64,000 bases of DNA, taken from NCBI RefSeq assembly GCF_018413645.1, contig NZ_JAHCDA010000006.1, positions 1 through 64,000 of the forward strand. Reading direction: 5' to 3'. The notes beneath the pieces are model-generated. The model did not search any database, was not told the DNA's origin, and was given only the letters and a program-made list of their open reading frames with translations. Source of the stretch: Roseococcus pinisoli. GTDB lineage: Bacteria > Pseudomonadota > Alphaproteobacteria > Acetobacterales > Acetobacteraceae. The first letter of the stretch is position 1, and every line of letters starts with the position of its first letter. A program made the translations under genes and the position numbers. Shown piece after piece: positions 16,508 through 25,715 of this stretch.

Positions 16508-17485
16508 ATGCGCCGCAGGCAGATCGCGACCGCCGCCCTCAACCTGGCCCTGCTCGCCGCCGGCTCGGGCGCCGCGCGCGCCCAGGGCGGGTCGGGACCC
16601 CTGACCCTCATCGTGCCCTTCCCGCCAGGCGGCATCGTCGACACGATCGGCCGCTTGCTGGCGCATCGGGTGGGGCAGATCCTCAACCAGGCGACGGTGG
16701 TCGAGAACCGCGCCGGCGCGGGCTCCGCGATCGGCGCCGCGCAGGTCGCCAGCAGCCGGCCGGATGGCCAGACCATCCTCTTCGGCGGCATCCCGCAGGC
16801 CATCATCCCGAGCCTGCAGCCGAACCTGCAGCCCTCCGACCCGCTGGCCGCCTTCGCCGCCGTGGGCACGACGCACACCACGCCCTACATCCTGCACGTC
16901 CATCGCGGGCTGCCGGTGAACACGGTCCAGGAATTCGTCGCCTGGGCGAAGGCGCGGCCGGGGCAGATCAACGCGGCCACCACCGGCCAGGGCGCCGGGC
17001 CGCACCTGACCTGGGAGCTGTTCAGCCGCACCGTCGGCATCCAGGCGGAGATCATCCACCATCGCGGCGGCGTGCCTGCCATCCTCGATATCCAGGCGAA
17101 CCGCGCGCAGGTCATGTTCAGCACGGCGCTGGAGGCCATCCAGGCGCAGCGGGCCGAGCAGAGCCGCCCCATCGCCGTGACCTCGGCCGAGCGGCTCGCG
17201 ATCCTGCCGGACCTGCCCACCCTGGCCGAAAGCGGGCTGCCGGGCTTCGACGTCCTGTCCTGGGGCGCATGGTACGCGCCGGCCGGCTCGCCGGCGCCGG
17301 TGCTCGCGCGCATCAGTGCGGCGCTGGAGGAGGCGCTGCAGGACCCCGCCATTCGCGCCCGCTTCGACGACCTCGGCGTCACGCCGGCCTATGAGGCGCC
17401 GGAGGCCTCGCGCGCGCGCCTGGCTTCGGAGCTCAATCGCTGGGGACGCCTGATCCGTGAGGCCCGGCTGCAGACGACCTCGTGA
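16508..17485 (+). CDS. Bug/TctC-family periplasmic solute-binding protein
   Basis: A 325-residue Bug protein. The ATG at 16508 gives MRRRQIATAALNLALLAAG, a compact export signal ending near GAARAQ; ATG 16499 and a far upstream ATG 16406 are possible but add residues of no clear use. No strong RBS precedes any of them. Core motifs are VPFPPGGIVDTIGR, TVVENRAGAGSAIG and PDGQTILFG. Its stop overlaps the GTG of the next Bug gene. Confidence 0.88.
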   Translation: MRRRQIATAALNLALLAAGSGAARAQGGSGPLTLIVPFPPGGIVDTIGRLLAHRVGQILNQATVVENRAGAGSAIGAAQVASSRPDGQTILFGGIPQAIIPSLQPNLQPSDPLAAFAAVGTTHTTPYILHVHRGLPVNTVQEFVAWAKARPGQINAATTGQGAGPHLTWELFSRTVGIQAEIIHHRGGVPAILDIQANRAQVMFSTALEAIQAQRAEQSRPIAVTSAERLAILPDLPTLAESGLPGFDVLSWGAWYAPAGSPAPVLARISAALEEALQDPAIRARFDDLGVTPAYEAPEASRARLASELNRWGRLIREARLQTTS

Positions 17486-18477
17486 CCGCCAGAGCAGGAA
17501 TTTCCGCCGTGCCCTTCGCCCCTTCCCGCCGCGCCCTGCTGGGCGCGGGCCTCGCCGCGTTGCCGGCGGCCCGGCTGCATGCCGAGGCCTTCCCGGCGCG
17601 CCCCATCACCTATGTCGTGCCCTACGCCGCCGGCGGCACCAACGACGCGACCGGCCGCATCTTCGCGCGCCAGCTCACGCAGCGCCTCGGCCAGAACGTG
17701 GTCGTCGAGAATCGGAGCGGCGCCGGCGGCACCATCGCCGCGACCTATGTCGCGCGCTCGCGACCGGACGGGTACCTGCTGCTCAACGCCTCCAGCGCCA
17801 ACCTGACCTCGGCGCCGCAGCTGCTGGGCGCGCCCTATGACCCGGAGGCGGACCTCGTCCCCGTCGGCTTCCTGGGCCACTACCGCTACATCCTGGCGGT
17901 GGATCCGCGCCTGCCGATCCACAGCTTCCAGGACTTCCTGGACTATGCGCGGCGGCATCCCGGCCAGCTGAACTACGGCACCGCGGGCACGGGCACCGGC
18001 AGCCACCTGGCGGGCGAGTATCTGCGCCTGCGGACCGGCATCGACATCACCCACGTGCCCTATCGCGGCAGCGGCCAGGTGCTGGCGGCGGCGGTGGCGG
18101 GCGACGTGCAGTTCGTCATGGATGCGCTGGCCATCAGCCATATCCTGGCCGGGCGGCTGCGGCCGATCGTCTTCTGGGGCGCCTCCTCGGCGGAGGACCT
18201 GCCGGGCGTGCCGCATATCCATCAGGTGGGCCTGCCCGACTGGAACCTCACGCAGTTCTTCGTGGCGGCCGCGCCCGGCGGCACGCCGGCGCCCATCGTG
18301 AGCCGGCTGCACGAGGCGGTGCTGGAAGCCTCTCGCGATCCAGGAACGATCGCCGCGCTCAAGGCGCTGGGCGTCGAGGCCGCGCCGCTGTCGCTGGCGG
18401 AGACGGTGGCGCTGCTGCGCCAGGAAACCACGGTCAATCGCCAGGTGATCGAGGCGGCGGGCATCAGAGTCAGCTGA
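17482..18477 (+). CDS. Bug/TctC-family periplasmic solute-binding protein
   Basis: A 331-residue Bug protein starting with GTG in a GTGA overlap with the preceding gene. A twin-arginine signal (SRRALLGAGLAALP, about residues 15-28) is preceded by an unusually long n-region, so an internal start is conceivable. Motifs are VPYAAGGTNDATGR, VVVENRSGAGGTIA and PDGYLLLNA. The operon ends a few bases later at a strong hairpin. Confidence 0.9.
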   Translation: MTARAGISAVPFAPSRRALLGAGLAALPAARLHAEAFPARPITYVVPYAAGGTNDATGRIFARQLTQRLGQNVVVENRSGAGGTIAATYVARSRPDGYLLLNASSANLTSAPQLLGAPYDPEADLVPVGFLGHYRYILAVDPRLPIHSFQDFLDYARRHPGQLNYGTAGTGTGSHLAGEYLRLRTGIDITHVPYRGSGQVLAAAVAGDVQFVMDALAISHILAGRLRPIVFWGASSAEDLPGVPHIHQVGLPDWNLTQFFVAAAPGGTPAPIVSRLHEAVLEASRDPGTIAALKALGVEAAPLSLAETVALLRQETTVNRQVIEAAGIRVS

Positions 18478-18494
18478 GGCCGGCCGAAACGGAA

Positions 18495-18524
18495 AAGGCC
18501 CGGCCGTGTCTCCGGCCGGGCCTT
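18495..18524. terminator. Rho-independent-type hairpin between convergent genes
   Basis: A perfect 12-bp stem (AAGGCCCGGCCG / CGGCCGGGCCTT) with a 6-nt loop lies between the stop of the plus-strand Bug gene and the stop of the minus-strand aldolase gene. It is flanked by an A-run on the left and a short TT/CT stretch on the right, so it could act in both directions. Confidence 0.8.
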
Positions 18525-18545
18525 CTGATTCGGTTCCGGGTGATC

Positions 18546-19343
18546 TCAGCCCAGCAGGTCGGGCTCCTCGGCCGTGATCTTGTCCCAGAGCGGGTGGAAG
18601 CTGAGGATGCCGCCGCGCTCATTGCCGATCTGGCTCTCGGTGAGCTTCGCGACATCGTGCGGGATGGGCTGGGGCGTGCCGGCGGCCTCGGCCAGCAGCT
18701 GCGCGCGCGCCGCATTGTCCAGCGCGATGAAGCGCCAGGCCGCGGCCTCCACCGACTGGCCCACCGTCAGCAGGCCGTGGTTCTTCAGGATGGCGGCCTT
18801 GTGCGGCCCCAGCGCCTCGGCGATGCGATGGCCTTCCGACTGGTCCAGCACCACGCCCGTGAAGTCGTCGAAGAGGCCGTGCGTCTCGTAGAAAGCGCAG
18901 GAATCCTGCGTCAGCGGATCGAGCCGCCGGCCGAGGGCGGACCAGGCCTTGCCGTGGGTCGAATGCGTGTGCGCGGCGGCCACCACATCCGGGCGCGCCG
19001 CATGGATCGCCGAATGGATGGCGAAGGCCGCGCGGTTCACGGCATGGCTGCCTTCCACCACCTCGCCCTCGTCATTCACGAGGATGAGGTCCGAGACGCG
19101 GATGAGGCTGAAATGGAAACCGAGCGGATTCACCCAGAAATGGTCGGGCCGGATGGGATCGCGTGCCGTGACATGACCGGCCAGGCCCTGGTCGTAGCCG
19201 TAGCGGGAGAAGAGCCGGAAGGTGGCGGCCAGCCGCTGCTTGCGATGGAGCTGCTCCTGTTCCGGCGTGCGCTCGGGCGGGCCGTTGCGGAGCAGGGAGA
19301 GAAACTCCTCGCCGCGGCGGGCGGGGGTGCTGATCTGGTTCAT
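18546..19343 (-). CDS. Class II aldolase/adducin-family protein
   Basis: A 265-residue zinc-dependent aldolase-fold protein (AraD/FucA/adducin N-terminal). Metal ligands are visible in AAHTHSTHGKAWS (His-x-His) and KNHGLLTVG, and the substrate-phosphate type glycine stretch NPLGFHFS is present. Family members cleave or epimerise sugar phosphates, or decarboxylate or cleave 3-oxo acids; which applies is unclear. A GAAAGA RBS precedes the ATG. A small membrane ORF lies 65 bp upstream on the same strand, and a ThDP enzyme operon ends further upstream. Confidence 0.88.
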   Translation of the reverse strand: MNQISTPARRGEEFLSLLRNGPPERTPEQEQLHRKQRLAATFRLFSRYGYDQGLAGHVTARDPIRPDHFWVNPLGFHFSLIRVSDLILVNDEGEVVEGSHAVNRAAFAIHSAIHAARPDVVAAAHTHSTHGKAWSALGRRLDPLTQDSCAFYETHGLFDDFTGVVLDQSEGHRIAEALGPHKAAILKNHGLLTVGQSVEAAAWRFIALDNAARAQLLAEAAGTPQPIPHDVAKLTESQIGNERGGILSFHPLWDKITAEEPDLLG

Positions 19344-19408
19344 GGACGGTCTTTCGGGATGGAAGGGCGTTGCGGTCGCGGCTCAGCGGCGCGCGGCGGG
19401 GTAAGGCG

Positions 19409-19564
19409 TCACAGCAGGCACCAGGCGGCGAGGAAGGCCTCGTCCTCGGTCTCGTAGTCGATGGGATAGGTGACGTAGACGACGACGCCGAGGAAACCTG
19501 CCCAGGCCAGAGCGAGCAGGGCCTGAGCGGCCCCCGAAAGGGAGCCGAAATCGAAGAGTTCCAT
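19409..19564 (-). CDS. Small single-span membrane protein, unknown
   Basis: A 51-residue reading frame with a GGAG RBS 7-8 nt before its ATG. It begins MELFDFGSLSG, has one hydrophobic span of about 22 residues (AQALLALAWAGFLGVVVYVTY, residues 14-34, shown only as its first and last parts ALLALAWAGF and VVVYVTY), and ends in an acidic stretch (DYETEDEAF) and WCLL. The shape is that of a single-pass inner-membrane peptide with the acidic tail outside the bilayer. I do not recognise a family. It lies between the aldolase gene and the ThDP operon on the same strand; a role with the neighbouring transporter is only a guess. Confidence 0.5.
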   Translation of the reverse strand: MELFDFGSLSGAAQALLALAWAGFLGVVVYVTYPIDYETEDEAFLAAWCLL

Positions 19565-19719
19565 GGGGAGCTCCGGAAAAAGCGGGAAAGAAGGCGCGAG
19601 GGCGCGGGTCGGCGAGTGGCTTCAGAAGCGACAACAGAAGGTGCGCATGCCCCTGGCGGCGGGGCGGTCTGAAGCGCGGGCCGGGATGGGGTGGATCGCC
19701 ATGGGAGAGATTAATGACC

Positions 19720-19800
19720 ACGAATCATCGTTGATCAAGTCATAAAACTAAAATTAACAGTTAAAATAATCGAGGTGGCGATTATCCACCTTGTATTGTG
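19720..19800. promoter_or_regulatory. AT-rich island with small palindromes (putative promoter/operator)
   Basis: An AT-rich patch in a gap of about 275 bp upstream of the small membrane ORF and aldolase gene. It holds ATCGTTGAT (19727-19735), TTAACAGTTAA (a 5-bp palindrome around one base), and TAATCG / CGATTA arms around AGGTGG. The repertoire resembles the other islands in this window and suggests a promoter for the minus-strand aldolase unit. Confidence 0.45.
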
Positions 19801-19839
19801 GTGGTTTGGGCCGGGGCGCTGCCGCCGGCCCAGCGGGCG

Positions 19840-21561
19840 TCAGGGCGTCGCGTCGATCGAAGGGAGCTGGATACTCAGCAGGGCGGCCTGCCCGCCGTCC
19901 ACGGCCGCGAGCGCCCGCTCCAGCGCCGCGGGCAGTTCCTCCAGAGCGGAGACCGCTTCGCCATGGGCGCCGAAGGCCCGTGCTACCTCGTCGAACCGGC
20001 GGGCGCCCGGCGCTGCGAGCCTGGATTGGAAGGCGCCGGTCGCTGCGGCGGCGCCCTGCGGATAGACCCGCCGCACCGAATCCTGCACGGCCAGCCAGCC
20101 GCCATTGTCCAGCACGATGGTCAGGATCGGCAGGCCGAAGCTCGCCGCCGTCCAGTACACGGTGTCGGGGTTGGAGAAGTGGAAGGAGCCGTCGCCCACG
20201 ATATGGACGATGCGCCGCTCCGGCCAGGCCAGCTTCAGCCCCAGCGCCACGCCGCCGCTCGAGCCGAGGCCGCTGCCCAGCATGCCGACATAGGTGCCGG
20301 GGACACGGCGCGGCAGGCTGCGCAGGATCTCGGGCGCGTTGCGCGTCGCCTCGTTCACCACCACGTCCTCGGGCCGCAGCACGGCGGCGAGCGCGGCGCC
20401 GACGGCAGCCCCGCTCAGCCCGGGTGCGAGAGCAAGGGGAGGGCGGGGGCGCCAGGTCGCCTTGCGGCGGGCCACGCGGGCGCGGAACTCCTCATCGCCC
20501 TCGGTGCGCAGGATCTCCAGCACCTGGCGCAGCACCGTGCCGGCATCGGCCTGCACCGCCAGCTCCACCGGGAAGTCCCAGAGCGGGAAGTCCTTCTTCA
20601 CCGCATCCACGTCCACCTGGATCCAGCGCGTGGCGGGATCGGGCGTCACCTGGCTCGGCAGCCAGGGCACGTCGATGTCGAGCAGCAGGCCGAGATCCGC
20701 GCCCGCGATGGCGCGGCCCGGATCGAAGCCCGCATGTGCCGCCGCGTCGCGCGGAAAGTTGAGGTGGTTCGGATTGTGCTCCGCCACCACGAGGCCCGCC
20801 GCCTCCGAGAGCTCGACCAGCGCGGCCACGGCCTCGGCCGAGCGTCCCAGATAGCTCGTCAGCACCACGGGCTTCTCGGCCTGCAGAAGGGCCTGGGCGA
20901 TCCGCCGCGCCGTGGCGGGGTCGGTGCCGCGCCAGCGCACGGGGCCCGCCGCCGGCGGGGTGGCGATGCGCTCGGCCGGCAGGGCCTCGGCCAGCGTCTC
21001 GCGCGGCAGGCTGAGGAAGACGGGGCCGGGCGGGTCGGACTGCATCACCGTATGGGCGCGGTGCAGGAACTGCTTCACCACGAGGCCGGCCGGCAGATTG
21101 GCCTCCCACTTCACGAAGGGCCTGACCAGGCTGGCGATGTCGAAGGGATCCTGGATGTAGTGCACGTAGTTGTCGCGCGTGCCCGGCAGCTCGCCGCGAT
21201 GCGTGTAGGGCGACTTGCCCGCCAGCAGCAGCACCGGCAGCCGCGCGCGGAACATGTTGTGCAGGCCGTTGCCGGCATTGGCCGTGCCGACATCCACATG
21301 CACCAGCACGGCCTGGCCGCGCCCGGTGGCCAGCGCATAGCCGGCGGCCATATGGATCGCGACATTCTCATGCGCGATGGACAGCAGCTGCGGATGCGGC
21401 TGGTTGGTGCCGTCCTGCTCCGCCAGGGCCTCGATCACCGAGACATGGTCGGTGCCGAGATTCGCGAAGATATACTCCACGCCGAGCTCGGAGAGCGCCT
21501 CGAGGGCGAACCAGGCGGCGCTGCGCGCAACCGGGGCGGTTTCCATGGTGACGTCTTTCAT
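19840..21561 (-). CDS. Thiamine diphosphate-dependent enzyme (acetolactate synthase/decarboxylase type)
   Basis: A 573-residue three-domain ThDP enzyme. The activating glutamate is E65 (SIAHENVAIHMAAGYA), and the C-terminal cofactor motif runs from GDGSFHFSN to LDNGGW, a variant of GDG...NN. The central domain contains the DIDVPWLP and WIQVDVD landmarks. Relatives include benzoylformate, oxalyl-CoA and sulfopyruvate-type decarboxylases and acetolactate synthase; the exact reaction is not assignable. The ATG at 21561 overlaps the MFS stop in ATGA. It is the last gene of a Bug-MFS-ThDP operon, pointing to catabolism of an imported 2-oxo or related acid. Confidence 0.88.
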   Translation of the reverse strand: MKDVTMETAPVARSAAWFALEALSELGVEYIFANLGTDHVSVIEALAEQDGTNQPHPQLLSIAHENVAIHMAAGYALATGRGQAVLVHVDVGTANAGNGLHNMFRARLPVLLLAGKSPYTHRGELPGTRDNYVHYIQDPFDIASLVRPFVKWEANLPAGLVVKQFLHRAHTVMQSDPPGPVFLSLPRETLAEALPAERIATPPAAGPVRWRGTDPATARRIAQALLQAEKPVVLTSYLGRSAEAVAALVELSEAAGLVVAEHNPNHLNFPRDAAAHAGFDPGRAIAGADLGLLLDIDVPWLPSQVTPDPATRWIQVDVDAVKKDFPLWDFPVELAVQADAGTVLRQVLEILRTEGDEEFRARVARRKATWRPRPPLALAPGLSGAAVGAALAAVLRPEDVVVNEATRNAPEILRSLPRRVPGTYVGMLGSGLGSSGGVALGLKLAWPERRIVHIVGDGSFHFSNPDTVYWTAASFGLPILTIVLDNGGWLAVQDSVRRVYPQGAAAATGAFQSRLAAPGARRFDEVARAFGAHGEAVSALEELPAALERALAAVDGGQAALLSIQLPSIDATP

Positions 21562-22961
21562 CGAGGGGCCGCGCCGCTGAACCGGGTGCCGGCGCCCGGC
21601 GCCAGCCGGTGGCACACCGGCACGGCCGCGAGCGCGATCACGCCCACCAGCAGGAAGGCGAGGGAGAAATCGGAGAGCGCCGGCGCCTCGCGCTCCTGCA
21701 GCCACATGCTGCCCGAGACCGCGAGCGCGCCCAGTGAGATGCCGAGCGTGAGGGAGAGTTGCTGGAAGGTGTCGTGGAAGCTGGTCGCCGCGCTCATGCG
21801 CGGGCCGGGCACATCGACGTAGCACATCGTCCCATAGGCGTTGAATTGCAGCGACCGCGCGAGGCCGCCCACGAGCAGCAGCAGGCCCGTCAGCGCCACG
21901 GGCCAGGCCGGGCTGAGACCCGCGCAGGCGACGAGGAACAGGCCACAAAGCGCGCCGTTCCACACCAGCGTGTCGCGAAAGCCGAAGCGGCGCAGCAGGC
22001 GCGTGGAGATCGCCTTCATGACCAGCCCACCCACGGCCGCGACGAAGGTCATCGCGCCGCTCTGCGCAGGCGAATAGCCGAAGCCCAGCTGCAGCAGCAT
22101 GGGCAGCAGGAAGGGCAGGGCGCCGAAGCCGGTGCGGAACAGCGTGCCGCCGACCACCGCGATGCCGAAGGTCGGAATCCGCATCAGGCGGAAGTCCAGC
22201 ACCGGGGCCGGATGGCGCCGCGCGTGCCAGGCGTAGATCAGTCCCGCGACGACGGAGGCGCCGAGCAGCGACCAGGCCAGCGCGCGCGGGCCGTGCCCGG
22301 CGGAAAGCCCCTCCAGCCCCAGGACGAAGCAGGCGAGGGCCAGGCCGCAGAGCAGCGCCCCGGCGAGATCGAGCGGGCGTGGCTGCTCGGTGCGGTGTTG
22401 CGCGACGTGGCGCCTGATGAACAAGGCGCCGGCGAGGCCAAGCGGCACGTTGATGTAGAAGATCCAGTGCCAGGAGAACCAGCTGACGATCAGCCCGCCC
22501 AACGGCGGCCCCAGCATCGGGCCGAGCATCGCCGGGATCAGCACCCAGGACATGGCGCGGACGAATTCCGAGGGCGGCGCGGCGCGCAGCAGCGCGAGGC
22601 GCCCCACCGGCACCATCATCGCCCCGCCCACGCCCTGCAGCGCGCGAGCCACCACCAGGGTGGCGAGGTTGGGCGCCCAGGCGCACATCAGCGAGGCGCC
22701 GGTGAAGAGGAGCACCGCGCCCGTCATGATGCGGCGGCTGCCGAAGCGGTCGGCCAGCGCGCCGCTCAGCGGGATGAAGCCCGTCAGCGTCAGCAGATAG
22801 GCCGTCAGCGCCAGGTTCATCCGCAGCGGATCGGTGCCGAGATCGACGGCCATCACCGGCAGGGCCGTCGCCAGGATGGTGGTGTCGAGCTGCTCCATGA
22901 AGAACAGCGCGCCCACGATCAGCGCGACGGGCCGCCAGCTGCCCGCGGCGGGGGCTGTCAC
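21558..22961 (-). CDS. MFS transporter, DHA2-like
   Basis: A 467-residue integral membrane protein with a dozen or more hydrophobic segments. It carries the MFS loop motif ADRFGSRRIM near residues 70-79 and the antiporter-type MLGPMLGPPLGGL near 150-163, typical of the EmrB/QacA drug:proton group. The GTG start overlaps the upstream Bug stop (GTGA) and its own stop overlaps the ThDP gene, so three genes are tightly coupled. Export of a product or toxic analogue, or import of the ligand caught by the Bug protein, are both possible. Confidence 0.88.
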   Translation of the reverse strand: MTAPAAGSWRPVALIVGALFFMEQLDTTILATALPVMAVDLGTDPLRMNLALTAYLLTLTGFIPLSGALADRFGSRRIMTGAVLLFTGASLMCAWAPNLATLVVARALQGVGGAMMVPVGRLALLRAAPPSEFVRAMSWVLIPAMLGPMLGPPLGGLIVSWFSWHWIFYINVPLGLAGALFIRRHVAQHRTEQPRPLDLAGALLCGLALACFVLGLEGLSAGHGPRALAWSLLGASVVAGLIYAWHARRHPAPVLDFRLMRIPTFGIAVVGGTLFRTGFGALPFLLPMLLQLGFGYSPAQSGAMTFVAAVGGLVMKAISTRLLRRFGFRDTLVWNGALCGLFLVACAGLSPAWPVALTGLLLLVGGLARSLQFNAYGTMCYVDVPGPRMSAATSFHDTFQQLSLTLGISLGALAVSGSMWLQEREAPALSDFSLAFLLVGVIALAAVPVCHRLAPGAGTRFSGAAPR

Positions 22962-23929
22962 GCCGGCGACGCGGGCAGCCGCAGGCGCTCCTCATAGCCG
23001 CGGCGGATGCGCTCCACCGCCTCCTGGCCGGTCTGGAAGATGATCTCGCCGTCATCGGACGCGCGCTCGAAGAGCGGGCTGCGCCGCGCCTGGTCCAGCG
23101 CGTCGCGCAGGCGGGCCTGGATGGAGGCGGGAACGCCGGCCGGCACCAGCAGCGCCTGCCAGTTGCCGTAGTCGAAATCGGTGAGGCCGATGTCGCCGAA
23201 GCAGGGAATGTCCGGCCAGACGTTCTGCCGGCGGCGCCCCACGCTGATCAGCGGGCGAAGCGCGCCGGTCGTGACGTATTCGCGCACCAGGGCGATGTCG
23301 GTGGAGGCGAACTTCACCTCGCCCGAAAGCAGCGCCGTGAGCCGCGGCCCGCCGCCCTGATAGACGACCTCCAGGAACTCCAGCCCGTATTTCCGCTGCA
23401 GCGCCTGCGTCGCGAGCGAGCCCGAGGAGCCGCCGCCCGAGGACGCGTAGGGCAGGGGCTGGGTGCTGGCACGCGCGGCGGCCAGGAACTCGTCGAAGGT
23501 CCGCACGCCGAGCGAGGGATGGGCGAGGAAGACGACCGCGCTCTCATGGAAGATGCCGATCGGCGCGAAGTCGCGGATCGGGTCGAAGCGCAGGACCGAG
23601 GGGTTGGCGGCCGCGTTGCCGATGAAGCCGATATTGTTGTTCAGCAGCAGCGTGTAGCCGTCGGCCGGTGCGCGGCTGACATATTCCGTGCCCAGCAGGC
23701 CGCCGGCGCCGCCGCGGTTCTCCACCACCACGGGCCGGCCCAGCGCCTGGGCCAGCGCTTCCGCCAACGGGCGCCCGTACTTGTCCACTTGGCCGCCCGG
23801 AGGCCACGGGATGACGGCGCGCAGCGGCCGGTCGGGCCATTGCTGTGCCCTCGCGATCGAGGGGACCGCCAGGCCGGCAAGTGGGAGGAGCGACAGGCGG
23901 CGGCGGGAGAGGGCGTGAGACCGGGTCAT
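22958..23929 (-). CDS. Bug/TctC-family periplasmic solute-binding protein
   Basis: A 323-residue Bug protein. ATG 23929 (MTRSHALSRRRLSLLPLAG) has AAGG just upstream; ATG 23944 would add five residues. Twin-arginine signal with cleavage near SIARAQ. Core motifs are IPWPPGGQVDKYGR, VVVENRGGAGGLLG and ADGYTLLLN. It heads an operon in which the next gene is an MFS transporter instead of TctAB. An 18-bp palindrome lies only 9-26 bases before the upstream start. Confidence 0.9.
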   Translation of the reverse strand: MTRSHALSRRRLSLLPLAGLAVPSIARAQQWPDRPLRAVIPWPPGGQVDKYGRPLAEALAQALGRPVVVENRGGAGGLLGTEYVSRAPADGYTLLLNNNIGFIGNAAANPSVLRFDPIRDFAPIGIFHESAVVFLAHPSLGVRTFDEFLAAARASTQPLPYASSGGGSSGSLATQALQRKYGLEFLEVVYQGGGPRLTALLSGEVKFASTDIALVREYVTTGALRPLISVGRRRQNVWPDIPCFGDIGLTDFDYGNWQALLVPAGVPASIQARLRDALDQARRSPLFERASDDGEIIFQTGQEAVERIRRGYEERLRLPASPA

Positions 23930-23952
23930 CGGGCCTTGATGCATGTAATTTG

Positions 23953-23970
23953 GTATAATTTTAATTATAC
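23953..23970. promoter_or_regulatory. Palindrome GTATAATT-N2-AATTATAC (putative GntR-type operator)
   Basis: A perfect 8-bp inverted repeat in the 140-bp divergent gap between the Bug-MFS-ThDP operon and the hydrolase gene. TTGTATA-like half-sites are common for FCD/VanR-type GntR regulators, so that class is a reasonable guess. Binding there would overlap the presumed minus-strand promoter. Confidence 0.5.
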
Positions 23971-24083
23971 AATTTTATCACGTCAATATGGTCCGTCCCT
24001 GGGTGGCGCTTTTGATGCCCCAACCGCTATGCCGAAGCCCTCCCTGCGGCCAATCTGGCGCGAAGCAAGGAGAGGAAACCGAC

Positions 24084-24926
24084 ATGCCCCATGCCCAGGC
24101 CGAAGGCGCCCGCCTCTATTACGAGGAGGCCGGCACAGGTCATCCCGTCGTCTTCGTCCACGAGTACGGCTCTGACCATCGCGAATGGGAACAGCAGGTC
24201 CGCTTCTTTTCGCGTGAGTACCGCTGCATCACCTTTGCCGCGCGCGGCTACACGCCTTCCGAGGTGCCGAGCGATCCGAAGCTCTATGGCCAGGAATTCG
24301 CCGCTGCCGACATCGCGGCCGTCATGCGGCACCTGGAGATTCCGAAGGCCCATATCGTCGGCCTGTCGATGGGCGCCTTCGCGGCCCTGCTCTTCGGCAT
24401 CCGCTTTCCGCAGATGGCGACGGCGCTGGTGGTCGCGGGCGTCGGCACCGGCTCGAACCTCGCCGAGCTGGACGCTTTCCGCGCCGCCCAGGCCGAGCGG
24501 GCCAATCAGCTCCACGCCGAGGGCTGGAACGAGCTCGCCCTGGAAACCGGCCACAGCCCGACGCGCGTGCAGCTGAAGAAGAAGGATCCGCGCGGTTGGA
24601 ACGAATTCGTCGCGCATCTGCGCGAGCATTCGCCGGTGGGCTCGGCGCTCACGCAGCGCTGGTACCAGGGCGCGCGCGACCCGGTCTATGCCTGGGAGGC
24701 CGAGCTGAAGAAGATGACGGTGCCCACGCTGCTCGCCCTTGGCGACGAGGACGGGCCCTGCATCGAGCCCAATATCTTCCTCAAGCGCACCCTGCCGAAT
24801 TGCGGGCTGTGGATGCAGCCGCGCACCGGCCACGCCATCAACCTGGAGGAGCCGGCCGCCTTCAACCGCGAGGTGCAGAGCTTCTTCTCGACGGTGGAGC
24901 GCGGCCGCTGGAGCCTCGACGCCTGA
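24084..24926 (+). CDS. Alpha/beta hydrolase
   Basis: A 280-residue hydrolase-fold enzyme with an AAGGAG RBS ahead of ATG 24084. The nucleophile elbow is GLSMGA with S95, the oxyanion region reads VHEYGSDHREW rather than the usual HG motif, the acid is probably in ALGDEDG, and the histidine is in TGHAIN near residue 256. Relatives include 3-oxoadipate enol-lactonase-like and carboxylester hydrolases. It is divergent from the Bug-MFS-ThDP operon and nearly abuts (6 nt) the convergent enoyl-CoA hydratase gene. Confidence 0.88.
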   Translation: MPHAQAEGARLYYEEAGTGHPVVFVHEYGSDHREWEQQVRFFSREYRCITFAARGYTPSEVPSDPKLYGQEFAAADIAAVMRHLEIPKAHIVGLSMGAFAALLFGIRFPQMATALVVAGVGTGSNLAELDAFRAAQAERANQLHAEGWNELALETGHSPTRVQLKKKDPRGWNEFVAHLREHSPVGSALTQRWYQGARDPVYAWEAELKKMTVPTLLALGDEDGPCIEPNIFLKRTLPNCGLWMQPRTGHAINLEEPAAFNREVQSFFSTVERGRWSLDA

Positions 24927-24932
24927 GCGACG

Positions 24933-25711
<779 letters not shown>

Positions 25712-25715
<4 letters not shown>

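Noticed and set aside
19383-19721. 112-codon minus-strand frame overlapping the small membrane ORF
   Set aside because: Pro/Arg-rich out-of-frame reading; the 51-residue frame has the RBS and a hydrophobic span.
21562-23055. Apparent ~500-codon N-terminal extension of the ThDP enzyme
   Set aside because: The extension is out-of-frame MFS and Bug coding sequence; the ATG at 21561 with an ATGA overlap and the conserved N terminus fix the true start.
24927-24932. Missing terminator between convergent hydrolase and enoyl-CoA hydratase genes
   Set aside because: The six-base gap has no room for a hairpin; transcripts may simply overlap, as elsewhere in this window.
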